Below are positions 43,561 to 52,341 of a stretch of 64,000 bases of DNA, in pieces. The position numbers and the translations under genes were made by a program. Within the stretch, counting starts at the first letter, position 1. Each line of letters starts with the position of its first letter. Under the pieces are notes generated by a model, which was not told where the DNA came from, searched no databases, and worked only from the letters and a program-made list of their open reading frames with translations. This stretch comes from CAINVV01 sp963663005 (GTDB taxonomy: Bacteria; Bacteroidota; Bacteroidia; Bacteroidales; Prolixibacteraceae): positions 744,001-808,000 of the forward strand of contig CAXXHH010000015.1 of assembly GCA_963663005.2 (NCBI GenBank). Reading direction: 5' to 3'.

Positions 43561-44280
43561 ATGAACAGAAAGATTTGGATAAGCTCGCTGTTTTTATTCT
43601 TTGTGATATCCTCATTCACTATTGCTTCCTGCATCCCCCATATTCATGGTAATGGAAAGATCGTGAAAGAAGAGAGAAACCTCTCAAATTTTGAAGCTTT
43701 GGAGGTGAGCAATGGCATCGAGGTATTGGTCAGTCAGGATTCTTTTGAAAAAGTGGTAGTAGAAGTAGATGAGAACATTCTTAAAATCCTTAAGACCCAA
43801 GTATCAGGAGGAACACTAAAAATTTACCTCGAAGAGAACATTCTGCATGCCAAGCGATTGAAGGTCTATGTGACCTTGAAACAACTTAAATCCGTCCAAA
43901 CAGATTCTGGTTCGGAGGTAAAGTCTACCGGGAAAATTTCCTGTGGGAATTTAAAGATAGATTCTTCGAGTGGTTCTGGGGTAAATTTGGAGGTAAATGC
44001 AACTACTCTTAACGCCGAATCGAGTAGCGGAAGCTCAATAAAAATATCCGGTACTGCCGTGTCTTTTAGGGGAAATAGCTCCAGTGGTTCCGGAATTCAT
44101 GCATCTGTTTTAGTTGCTGAAAATGGAAATCTTTCTGCGTCTAGCGGTGCAAGTATCAATGCGCAAGTGACCAAAGATCTGAAAGCGCATGCAAGCAGTG
44201 GCGCGGGCATTACCGTTCTTGGAAATCCACAGACCAAAGATATTGACAGTTCAAGTGGCGGGTCTGTACATATCAAATAA
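43561..44280 (+). CDS. GIN-domain (DUF2807) secreted protein
   Basis: The ATG at 43561 starts a 239-residue protein with signal peptide/lipobox-like FVISSFTIASC. The DUF2807 (putative auto-transporter adhesin, head GIN domain) follows: FEALEVSNGIEVLVSQDSFE, LKIYLEENI, VYVTLKQLKSVQTDSGSEV, and then a serine/glycine-rich repeating ladder (DSSSGSGVNLEV, ESSSGSSIKISG, NSSSGSGIHASV, SASSGASINAQV, HASSGAGITVLG). The repeats form a right-handed beta-helix. Surface or periplasmic role unknown. An upstream GTG start is possible but would precede the signal peptide. Confidence 0.85.
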   Translation: MNRKIWISSLFLFFVISSFTIASCIPHIHGNGKIVKEERNLSNFEALEVSNGIEVLVSQDSFEKVVVEVDENILKILKTQVSGGTLKIYLEENILHAKRLKVYVTLKQLKSVQTDSGSEVKSTGKISCGNLKIDSSSGSGVNLEVNATTLNAESSSGSSIKISGTAVSFRGNSSSGSGIHASVLVAENGNLSASSGASINAQVTKDLKAHASSGAGITVLGNPQTKDIDSSSGGSVHIK

Positions 44281-44300
44281 AGAATACGGGCATACAAAAT

Positions 44301-44339
44301 AAAAACAGCTGACTCTCAAAACGAGGGTCAGCTGTTTTT
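44301..44339. terminator. Bidirectional terminator between the GIN-domain gene and the tetR-like gene
   Basis: A 17-base arm (44301-44317, AAAAACAGCTGACTCTC) pairs with 44323-44339 with one mismatch around AAAAC. A-run and T-run on both sides serve the two convergent genes. Confidence 0.88.
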
Positions 44340-44354
44340 GTATTCGGGTAAATT

Positions 44355-44957
44355 CTAGTCTCGTCTCATGATACCATAACAGATGATTTTGACGATGGCG
44401 TCAACGCTTTTGCCTAAATCATTCGAACGATAAGGCCCGGCTGAAAGTGGCATCTCCAATCCGCGGATCGCGGTGGTTATACCAATTGCAACCAGCGTAA
44501 AATCCTTTATGACAAATTTATGCTGACGGGCACCATCCAACAAAATCCTTTTCATCATACGGATCTCTTCCTGATCATACTGTGATTTGATTTTGTCAAT
44601 AAACTCAACTGCAGCCGTGTCATTCTCAATAGCATTGTAAAAGTTAGCCAACTGACGGTAGGTAGTGATCTTTGTCATTACATAGTCGCGCAATTTATCA
44701 GCAGGATCCATATCCTTCTGAAGTACTTTTGCCAGCTCCACTCTCAAAATATCCGCTTCCTTTTGAATCACTTCCTGAAATAGATCTTCTTTACTACTAA
44801 AATAGTAATACAGTGAACTTTTCCCCTTCCTGACAGCATTAGCGATATCGTCCAATGTCGTTTTTTTGTAACCAAATTTGCTGAAAATCTCTTGCGCAAT
44901 GGTTAAAATGTTCTCACGAACTGCATCTTTTTTGGTGCCTAAGTTCTCGTTACTCAT
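44355..44957 (-). CDS. TetR/AcrR-family transcriptional regulator
   Basis: The ATG at 44957 (MSNENLGTKKDAVRENIL) gives 200 residues; the TTG nine codons upstream is less likely. The N-terminal HTH is typical: ILTIAQEIFSKFGYKKTTLD, IANAVRKGKSSLYYYFSSKE, DLFQEVIQKE. The rest is the helical ligand/dimer domain. It lies 33 bases downstream of rnr on the same strand. Its ligand and targets are unknown. Confidence 0.9.
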   Translation of the reverse strand: MSNENLGTKKDAVRENILTIAQEIFSKFGYKKTTLDDIANAVRKGKSSLYYYFSSKEDLFQEVIQKEADILRVELAKVLQKDMDPADKLRDYVMTKITTYRQLANFYNAIENDTAAVEFIDKIKSQYDQEEIRMMKRILLDGARQHKFVIKDFTLVAIGITTAIRGLEMPLSAGPYRSNDLGKSVDAIVKIICYGIMRRD

Positions 44958-44990
44958 AGGTGGTAGTTCTTCATTATTGACCAAATATAA

Positions 44991-47144
44991 TTATTTTGTC
45001 GAAGAAACAACAATTTTGAAATCGAGTTGCTTCTTTTCCAGATTGGCTCTGAGTATTTCAATTTCGACCTCATCGCCCAATTGATATCTCCTGTGAGACC
45101 TCCGTCCGGTGATACAATAATTGCGCTCGTCGAATTGATAATAGTCGTCTGTAAGCTCATGGAGTGGAACCATTCCTTCACATTTGTTTTCTTCAATTTC
45201 CACATAGATGCCCCATTCCGTAACACCCGAGATGACTCCTTTATATTGCTTGCCTATCTTATCAGACATGAATTCTACCTGCTTGTATTTTATAGAGGCA
45301 CGCTCCGCGTTTGCTGCGCGATTCTCCATGTCAGAAGAATGTTTGCACATCTCCTCATATTTGTTGGCGGCCACCGAAGTTCCATCCTGAAGATATCGAT
45401 CAAGCAACCGGTGAACCATCATATCCGGATACCTCCGGATAGGCGAGGTAAAGTGCGTGTAAAATTCAAAACCCAATCCATAATGGCCAATATTCCTGGT
45501 AGAATATTCAGCTTTTGCCATGGTTCGAATGGCGAGGGTTTCAATAACATTCTGTTCCTTCTTGCCCGCTACATTTGTAATTAATTGATTCATCGAAGAG
45601 GTAACAGTTGCAGGCGAGTTGGTCATAATTCCATAGCCAAACCGTTTAATAAAGTGGTTGAATTTCTCAAGCTTCTCAGGGTCAGGCTTGTCGTGAATCC
45701 TGTATACAAAAGTTTTCTCCTTCTTTCTGGCGCCCGGCTTACCGATTAGTTCAGCCACCTTTTTATTTGCAAGTAGCATAAACTCCTCTATCAGTTTATT
45801 AGAATCCTTGGATTCTTTGAAAAATACGTTTATGGGTTTCCCGGAAGGGTCAACTTCAATTTTTACCTCGACACGATCAAAATCTATCGATCCGCCCTCA
45901 AAACGTTTGGCTCTCAATTTCTTCGCCAATGTATCGAGGGTGAGAATCTCCACTTTCATATCGCCTTCGCCGCTTTCAATAACAGATTGAGCCTCCTCGT
46001 AACTAAATCTCCGGTCGGAAAATATTACAGTTCTGCCGAACCATTCCTTGTGAATTTTTGCCTGATCATCTAATTGAAAAACAGCAGAATAGCATAATTT
46101 TTCTTCGTGTGGCCGCAACGAACAGACTCCGTTTGACAGCCGCTCTGGTAACATCGGTACGACCCTGTCAACCAGATAAACGGAAGTTGCCCTGTTGTAT
46201 GCTTCTTCCTCAATGATAGAATTGTGCCGCACATAATAGGTAACGTCTGCAATGTGCACGCCAATTTCCCAAAGTCCGTTATCCAGCTTTTGTATCGAGA
46301 GTGCATCATCGAAATCTTTTGCATCCGCCGGATCGATTGTGAAAGTAGGAACTTTCCGAAAGTCCCGTCGATTCGAGATTTCCTCCTTAGGAATTTCCAA
46401 TGGAATCTTGTTGGCCGCCTCATCAACTTTTTCGGGGTACTTGTATGGTAATCCGAATTCGGCAAGAATGGCATGCATTTCCGTATTATTCGAACCTGCA
46501 TCACCCAGAACGTCCACAATTTCAGCGAAAGGGTTGCGTGCCTTTTCGGGCCAGTCTAAAATTCGGGCAATTGCCTTCTGACCATTTTTTGCGCCTTTCA
46601 GTTTATCAAGTGGTACAAAAAGATCGAATGGCATTTTTTTGGTAGGAATCAAAAAAGCGGAAAACTTGGAAATTTCGATAGTCCCTACGATCGTTTTCTG
46701 TCCACGCTCCAAAACCTCAACTACCTCACCCTCAGTATCACTCTTTTTCCTTCTTGCAAACAATCTGATTTTTACCTTGTCGCCGTCCAGGGCATGATTC
46801 ATGTTGGTGGCCTGGATCAGAACCGTATCATTTAACTCCTCACAAAACACCTGGCCAAATCCCTTGTAATTAAGCTCCATCGTGCCGATAATAGTGCCGC
46901 CGCTTTTCGCTTTGAGCCTGAATCTTCCTTTCGAAACCTCCTCAAGAGCCTCGTTATCGCGTAATTCCTGCAAGGCAACGCTCACCATCAACTGAGTGGT
47001 GGAATTTTTCGCACCGATCTTGGAAGACAACTGCTTATAATTGTAGACATACGTCGGCTCCTCATAAAACAGCGCCATGATAGAAGTCTTCAGTCCGGCC
47101 TTATTGAAATTTAGTGCTTTTTCAAGCTTTTTTCCCTTGGACAT
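44991..47144 (-). CDS. rnr: Ribonuclease R (RNB-family 3'-5' exoribonuclease)
   Basis: The 717-residue protein has an N-terminal winged-helix, two cold-shock OB domains, then the RNB core: RRDFRKVPTFTIDPADAKDF and DFDDALSI with the metal-binding aspartates, YNRATSVYLVDRVVPMLPER, YRIHDKPDPEKLEKF and GLGFEFYTHFTSPIRRYPDM. A C-terminal S1 domain follows (YKGVISGVTEWGIYVEIEEN). It degrades structured RNA. Confidence 0.96.
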   Translation of the reverse strand: MSKGKKLEKALNFNKAGLKTSIMALFYEEPTYVYNYKQLSSKIGAKNSTTQLMVSVALQELRDNEALEEVSKGRFRLKAKSGGTIIGTMELNYKGFGQVFCEELNDTVLIQATNMNHALDGDKVKIRLFARRKKSDTEGEVVEVLERGQKTIVGTIEISKFSAFLIPTKKMPFDLFVPLDKLKGAKNGQKAIARILDWPEKARNPFAEIVDVLGDAGSNNTEMHAILAEFGLPYKYPEKVDEAANKIPLEIPKEEISNRRDFRKVPTFTIDPADAKDFDDALSIQKLDNGLWEIGVHIADVTYYVRHNSIIEEEAYNRATSVYLVDRVVPMLPERLSNGVCSLRPHEEKLCYSAVFQLDDQAKIHKEWFGRTVIFSDRRFSYEEAQSVIESGEGDMKVEILTLDTLAKKLRAKRFEGGSIDFDRVEVKIEVDPSGKPINVFFKESKDSNKLIEEFMLLANKKVAELIGKPGARKKEKTFVYRIHDKPDPEKLEKFNHFIKRFGYGIMTNSPATVTSSMNQLITNVAGKKEQNVIETLAIRTMAKAEYSTRNIGHYGLGFEFYTHFTSPIRRYPDMMVHRLLDRYLQDGTSVAANKYEEMCKHSSDMENRAANAERASIKYKQVEFMSDKIGKQYKGVISGVTEWGIYVEIEENKCEGMVPLHELTDDYYQFDERNYCITGRRSHRRYQLGDEVEIEILRANLEKKQLDFKIVVSSTK

Positions 47145-47160
47145 TTTTTGGGGGTATTAG

Positions 47161-47456
47161 AATCATTAAATATAATGAAAATTTCGAACAATATCAAAAA
47201 CAATTCGACAACAAATGACAAGAGAACAATTTGGATTTTCGATTTTCGATTTTGGATTATTGGTATTGGACCTTGGGAACGTTAAAAATCCTGTCACTGG
47301 AATTATGCAACCTGAAGGCGAAACTCAATATCGAGTCCTCAACGAATTTAGCTATGGTGATTCCAAAATCGAAAATCCAAAATCCAAAATTCAAAGTGCT
47401 TTAGATCGGTTCTAAACAATTATATTTGCAAAAACTTGAGTCTTCAAAAAATCAAT
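47161..47456. repeat. Intergenic region with an AT-rich inverted repeat before metF
   Basis: A left arm near 47228-47257 (TTGGATTTTCGATTTTCG, then ATTTTGGATT) and a right arm near 47362-47393 (CCAAAATCGAAAATCC, then AAAATCCAAAATTC) are imperfect inverse complements about 105 bases apart. The short frame that runs across it has no protein-like content. Related degenerate text occurs near 19.8 kb and 23.0 kb. TATATTTG at 47421-47428 is a likely -7 element for metF. Confidence 0.5.
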
Positions 47457-48410
47457 ATGAAAATCATAGAACTTCTACAACCCTCTCAAAAGACAATTTT
47501 CTCTTTCGAGCTGCTTCCCCCATTAAAAGGGCAAAATGCCGACAAATTGAATGAGACTATTGATGAGCTGATTGAATATAATCCGAAATACATAAATCTG
47601 ACCACCCATCGGGATGAGATAGAATACAGACCACTGGAAAACGGATTGCTCGAAAAGAGGATTGTTCGTAAGCGCCCCGGCACTGTTGCTATAGCCGCTG
47701 CAATTCAGCACAAATATGGTATCCCCGTCGTGCCACATGTCGTTTGCGGTGGATTTACGAAGGAAGAGACTGAGAACATGCTTATTGACCTCAATTTTCT
47801 GGGGATCAAAAATGTACTTGCGCTTCGGGGGGATGGATTAAAATCTGAGAATTACTTTCTTCCCGAAAAAAATGGCCATTCTCATGCCAACGAATTGGTT
47901 AGTCAAATCGTAAATCTGCGTCAGGGCAAATACCTTGATCCTGAATTGAAGAACAAAGCAACGATGGACTTCTGCGTTGGTGTTGCCGGCTACCCGGAGA
48001 AACATTCAGAGGCATCAAATCCGGAAACGGACCTATTTTACCTCAAACAGAAAGTGGAGGCAGGTGCTGAATACATCGTCACACAGATGTTCTTTGATAA
48101 CCGAAAGTACTACGACTTTGTGGATCGCTGCCGAGCAGCAGGAATCACCGTTCCAATCATTCCTGGCATTAAACCCCTGGCGCTAATGAATCAGATTACC
48201 ATGCTGCCAAAGATTTTCAGTATCGATATTCCGGAAGAATTTGTCGCTGAAGTACGAAAATGCAAGACCAATGAAGATGCAAGACAAGTGGGCACTGAGT
48301 GGGCGATCCAACAGGCCAGAGATTTAATCGCTCACAAAGTTCCATGTCTGCATATTTACACTTATGGCATCACAGACAATACCCGCCAAATCGCTAAATT
48401 AATTTTATAG
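47457..48410 (+). CDS. metF: Methylenetetrahydrofolate reductase
   Basis: The ATG at 47457 (MKIIELLQPSQKTIFSFELLPP) gives 317 residues. FSFELLPPLKG, YINLTTHRDEIEYRP, HVVCGGFTKEETENML, GIKNVLALRGDG and AEYIVTQMFFDNRKYYDFV are MetF signatures. It makes 5-methyl-THF for methionine synthesis, with FAD. It lies eight bases upstream of rdgB. Confidence 0.95.
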   Translation: MKIIELLQPSQKTIFSFELLPPLKGQNADKLNETIDELIEYNPKYINLTTHRDEIEYRPLENGLLEKRIVRKRPGTVAIAAAIQHKYGIPVVPHVVCGGFTKEETENMLIDLNFLGIKNVLALRGDGLKSENYFLPEKNGHSHANELVSQIVNLRQGKYLDPELKNKATMDFCVGVAGYPEKHSEASNPETDLFYLKQKVEAGAEYIVTQMFFDNRKYYDFVDRCRAAGITVPIIPGIKPLALMNQITMLPKIFSIDIPEEFVAEVRKCKTNEDARQVGTEWAIQQARDLIAHKVPCLHIYTYGITDNTRQIAKLIL

Positions 48411-48418
48411 GTCCAACA

Positions 48419-49018
48419 ATGCACAAACTGGTCTTTGCTACAAACAATGAACATAAGCTGAGAGAGTTAAGGGAAATCTTAAAAGGAGAATTCACGCTAC
48501 TCAGTTTAAACGATATAAATTGTTCTGACGATATTCCCGAAACGGGCGACACACTGGAAGCCAATGCCTCACAAAAATCATATTACATCTGGGATCGTTA
48601 TCAAACTGCATGTTTCTCGGATGACACCGGGTTGGAAATAGCTTCGTTAGACAATCGACCAGGCGTCCGCTCAGCCCGATACGCCGGTGAAGGAAGAAAT
48701 TCGGAAGACAATATTGACAAGATTCTAGCTGAATTAAAAGATAAAACATCGCGGGACGCCTGTTTCCGTTGCGTTATCTCTTTGATTATAGATGGTAAAG
48801 AATACTGTTTCGAAGGAAGGGTTGATGGTGAGATTTTGCACGAGAGAAAGGGTGTCTCCGGTTTTGGGTATGATCCGATCTTTCGCCCGACAGGCTATGA
48901 GCAGTCTTTTGCCGAGATGAATGCAGAATTAAAAAATGGAATGAGCCACCGCGGAAGAGCGGTACAAAAATTGGTCCGGTTTCTGTTGGAAGAATATCCC
49001 AATTTGTCGGACAAGTAA
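48419..49018 (+). CDS. rdgB: Non-canonical purine NTP pyrophosphatase (RdgB/HAM1)
   Basis: The 199-residue protein shows FATNNEHKLRELREIL, SDDIPETGDTLEANASQKSY, FSDDTGLEIASLDNRPGVRSARYAG in the usual order, and FGYDPIFRPTGYEQSFAEM near the end. It hydrolyses dITP/XTP. Its stop codon overlaps the porZ start (TAATG). Confidence 0.95.
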   Translation: MHKLVFATNNEHKLRELREILKGEFTLLSLNDINCSDDIPETGDTLEANASQKSYYIWDRYQTACFSDDTGLEIASLDNRPGVRSARYAGEGRNSEDNIDKILAELKDKTSRDACFRCVISLIIDGKEYCFEGRVDGEILHERKGVSGFGYDPIFRPTGYEQSFAEMNAELKNGMSHRGRAVQKLVRFLLEEYPNLSDK

Positions 49019-51318
49019 TGAGGCTCTACCTCTCCATCCTGCTCTTGCTGCCACTTTACCTGGCAGGCCAGAACCGCACGAATGGATGGAGGTCGCATGT
49101 TTCTTTCAATCCGGTTATCTGCGTTACCGAAACGGCAGAATCCATGGTTGGTGCCACTTCAAATTGTCTCCTCTTGGTAAGTAAGAACGGGACTCAAATT
49201 ACGTCCCTGACAAAAGTTGAAGGTCTTGCAGAGACTGGAATAACTGCCATTGCCTACTCCGCAGCACAAAACTGCTTGTTGATAGGATATGAGAGTGGCA
49301 ATCTGGATCTGATCCAAAATAGACAAATCCAAAACTTTCCCGATCTTACCAGGAAAATTGAGCTCCCGGACAAGACCATCCACCGCATTGTTTGTGAGGG
49401 TAATTTCGCCTACCTGTGCTGCGCTTTCGGAATTGTGAAGGTTGATCTTCAAAGGATGGAGGTGGCCGAAACCTGGTATCTTGGTTCAAACAATGATTTA
49501 AGGGAGGCATTTGATCTCACCTCATTCAATGGCGAATGGTGGGTGGCTACAAATCGTGGCGTCCTCAAAGCCAGCAAACAAGGCAATAATCTACAGGATT
49601 TCCGGAATTGGCAGGTGCAGACCGCTCCTCAGCTATCCGATGCCACCTTCACCTCCTTCGCACAAACCACAGGATTGCTCCTCGCGCATAATGCCACAAG
49701 TGATCAAATACTCTCCTGGAACGGATCGGATTGGCAATCGAAGTATCCGGAAATAAAAAAAATCCGCTCTATTAAGTCGTCCGCTAGCGGTTTGATTATA
49801 GTATCAGCCAACGAGGTCAGACTCTACGGAAACACAGGGAATTCAAGTATCTCAAGCTATTCCTCTGAAAATGGTACCTCAGCAATTGATCCAAGAGATG
49901 CCATAACTGACGGAAAAGGTGAACTCTGGATTGCCGATTATCATTACGGTCTGACTCACAGGAAAAGCAGTTCTGCCTTCGAACATATTCTTCAAAACAC
50001 CCCTGGAAGCGATGAGATAACGGCGTTGAAGGCCGGTCCGGAAGAAATTTTTGCTGCGACTGTCACCACAAATGCGGACGGCACTACAGATACAGGTTAT
50101 TCCATTTGGCAAGCCGGAATTTGGCAAAATTTCACCGCTACTGAGGATGCGGGATTAAGAGCGATCCATCCGATTACTTCGTTCGCCATACGCAATGATA
50201 ATCCGGATGAATATTGGGCTGGGACAGCAGGATCCGGAGTGCTTAGATTCCTTAAAAACAGGGTTGCCACCCGCTATAATGAAACGAATTCATCACTCGG
50301 ATCAATCAATCAATTATGTATTGTGGACGCCCTTGCGCTTGACAGTCAAAATAATTTATGGTTCTCCAATCCTACCGGGAAAGCGATGTTAGGCACACAG
50401 TCTGCGAGTGGAATATTTTCCTCTCTCCCATATCCCGGCTTGAACTTTTCGATTCCTCAGTCGCATGAAATGGTAGTAACCAGCTCGATGACACATTGGG
50501 TTGTACTTCCAAATGAGGGATTGTTTGCGTTTAAAATCAACGGTAGCATAGACGACATAACGGACGATAAATACCGCAAAATCTCAGTCCAAAGTCGTTT
50601 TTCCAACGGGGCTACGACACAGATATCCCAATTCACTGGAATCTCAGCCATATCAGAAGATCTTGATCACCACCTATGGGTTGGAACGAGTACCGGGGTG
50701 GTTGTCTATAACAATCCCGATAAGGTATTTGAACCCGGCGAATTTTACGGAATTCAGCCTTCATTGGACGATGGCGAAGCACTCTTCAAACCAATTCTGG
50801 AGAAGGAACGCATAACTGCTATTGCGGTGGATGGTGGTAGCCGGAAATGGATTGGAACGATGAATTCGGGCGTATTCCTCTTTACTAAAAATGGAGATCG
50901 TCTCCTGCACCATTTTGATAGCAAAAATTCGCCATTGTTGTCTGACAGGATTTTATCGATTGCCATTGCCCCTGGAAGCGGTGAAGTTTTCTTTGCGACC
51001 AACCGGGGATTGATCTCCTACCTGGGTGAGGCGATTGCCAGTAACCCAACTTTTGACAAAGTATACGTTTGGCCCAATCCATTAAAAGAGACGAACGAAA
51101 ATGGCGTCAAGATTGATGGATTGACAGACAATACCGAAGTAAAGGTTACCGATATTACCGGAAATTTGGTTTATCAGACCACTTCCGAAGGGGGCAGGGC
51201 ACTTTGGAACGGAAAAAACAGAAAAGGGAATCGAGTTTCGACGGGAGTATACCTTATCTATTGTCATTCATCCCAATTGGGAATTTCGAAAATTATTAAG
51301 CTATTGGTAATACATTGA
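49018..51318 (+). CDS. porZ: PorZ-like type IX secretion beta-propeller protein with T9SS C-terminal domain
   Basis: The 766-residue protein has a signal peptide (LSILLLLPLYLAG) and then two beta-propeller blocks made of repeats such as AETGITAIAYSAAQNCLLIG, SFNGEWWVATNRGVLKA and DLDHHLWVGTSTGVVVYNNP. The last ~85 residues are a type-A T9SS sorting domain (VYVWPNPLKETNENGVKIDG; EVKVTDITGNLVYQTTSEGG; GVYLIYCHSSQLGISKIIKL). In Porphyromonas PorZ is part of the outer-membrane attachment complex that hands cargo to sortase PorU. The start overlaps rdgB by one base. Confidence 0.85.
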   Translation: MRLYLSILLLLPLYLAGQNRTNGWRSHVSFNPVICVTETAESMVGATSNCLLLVSKNGTQITSLTKVEGLAETGITAIAYSAAQNCLLIGYESGNLDLIQNRQIQNFPDLTRKIELPDKTIHRIVCEGNFAYLCCAFGIVKVDLQRMEVAETWYLGSNNDLREAFDLTSFNGEWWVATNRGVLKASKQGNNLQDFRNWQVQTAPQLSDATFTSFAQTTGLLLAHNATSDQILSWNGSDWQSKYPEIKKIRSIKSSASGLIIVSANEVRLYGNTGNSSISSYSSENGTSAIDPRDAITDGKGELWIADYHYGLTHRKSSSAFEHILQNTPGSDEITALKAGPEEIFAATVTTNADGTTDTGYSIWQAGIWQNFTATEDAGLRAIHPITSFAIRNDNPDEYWAGTAGSGVLRFLKNRVATRYNETNSSLGSINQLCIVDALALDSQNNLWFSNPTGKAMLGTQSASGIFSSLPYPGLNFSIPQSHEMVVTSSMTHWVVLPNEGLFAFKINGSIDDITDDKYRKISVQSRFSNGATTQISQFTGISAISEDLDHHLWVGTSTGVVVYNNPDKVFEPGEFYGIQPSLDDGEALFKPILEKERITAIAVDGGSRKWIGTMNSGVFLFTKNGDRLLHHFDSKNSPLLSDRILSIAIAPGSGEVFFATNRGLISYLGEAIASNPTFDKVYVWPNPLKETNENGVKIDGLTDNTEVKVTDITGNLVYQTTSEGGRALWNGKNRKGNRVSTGVYLIYCHSSQLGISKIIKLLVIH

Positions 51319-51400
51319 ACATGTGAAAGGTTACAGATATTGAAGATTGCCGCAATTTTGAAACTCCAACCAAGATTAATTTTTCGCTTTCTTTGTATGT

Positions 51401-52126
51401 ATGTATCACACCACAGGGGGAATAGTACTTCACAGCATAAATTACGGGGACTCCGGTAAAATAGTGACTGTTTACACCGAGGCCTTTGGAAGAACTTCTT
51501 TTATTCTTCAGGGAATTCATTCCAAAAAATCGTCCAGTAAAGCCAACCTTCTGCAGCCTCTTTTCATGCTTGAAATGGAAGTTGATCATCGGCAGGGACG
51601 TGAACTGCAACGAGCCAAAGAACTTAAAATCCGGTATCCATACCAGTCTGTACCGTACAATATTATTAAATCAACGCAGGCCATCTTCCTTGCTGAAATA
51701 TTGTACAAGGTGCTGAGAGAGGAGGAATCCAGGGTAGAGCTATTTCAGTTTCTGACTCATTCGTTTCAAATTTTTGATCTTCTGGACGAGGGGGCTGCGG
51801 ATTTCCATCTGGTTTTTCTAATTCAGTTATCCCGGTATATGGGATTTGCCCCTACAAACAATTACTCGGAAGAACGATCCTTTTTTGATATGGTATCCGG
51901 AACCTACGTTGAAAACAGACCACCCCATTTGTATTTTTTGATACCAGAGGAAAGCCTGATTTTCTCTAAGGCAGCTAACGTTTCGTACGAAGAAATCAGC
52001 AATATTGCCCTTTCTTCAACTCAGCGGAACCGGATTTTGGCAAAAATTATTGAATATTTCTCGCTACATCTTGGAATTAAACTCGAAGTCAAATCCCTAC
52101 ACGTCTTGCATGAGCTTTTCTCTTGA
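51401..52126 (+). CDS. recO: DNA repair protein RecO
   Basis: The 241-residue protein has the N-terminal OB fold (YHTTGGIVLHSINYGDSGKI, VTVYTEAFGRTSFILQG, LLQPLFMLEMEVDHR) and a helical C-terminal part (FLAEILYKVLREEESRVELF). It loads RecA on SSB-coated DNA with RecR. Zinc cysteines are absent, as is common in this phylum. A neighbouring ATG four bases upstream is in another frame. Confidence 0.92.
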   Translation: MYHTTGGIVLHSINYGDSGKIVTVYTEAFGRTSFILQGIHSKKSSSKANLLQPLFMLEMEVDHRQGRELQRAKELKIRYPYQSVPYNIIKSTQAIFLAEILYKVLREEESRVELFQFLTHSFQIFDLLDEGAADFHLVFLIQLSRYMGFAPTNNYSEERSFFDMVSGTYVENRPPHLYFLIPEESLIFSKAANVSYEEISNIALSSTQRNRILAKIIEYFSLHLGIKLEVKSLHVLHELFS

Positions 52127-52212
52127 ATTTTTGCGTAACTCAGATACTATTTACCATAAAATTCGCATGCAAATATTTCAATTAATTGTTAAACATTAAC
52201 TTACACGCTTTA

Positions 52213-52246
52213 GACCTCAAATTCTAAATTTCAGAACTTTGAGGTC
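52213..52246. terminator. Hairpin between recO and the aminotransferase-like gene
   Basis: GACCTCAAA (52213-52221) pairs with TTTGAGGTC (52238-52246) around 16 bases. No long T-run follows, so it may be a weak terminator. Confidence 0.5.
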
Positions 52247-52292
52247 AATAATTGAATATTTATGTGTTATCATTCTATTTTCGATCTATGAA

Positions 52293-52322
52293 TTGCCATT
52301 TCCATTTTTTTCTGTACTTTTG
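52293..52322 (+). promoter_or_regulatory. Promoter of the aminotransferase-like gene
   Basis: TTG (52293-52295), 19 bases, TACTTTTG (52315-52322) match the Bacteroidota -33/-7 consensus; the ATG is 20 bases further on. Confidence 0.65.
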
Positions 52323-52341
52323 TAATAGATATTAATTCAGA

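Noticed and set aside
47215..47415. Plus-strand frame of 66 codons before metF
   Set aside because: It runs through the AT-rich inverted repeat and its translation is repetitive.
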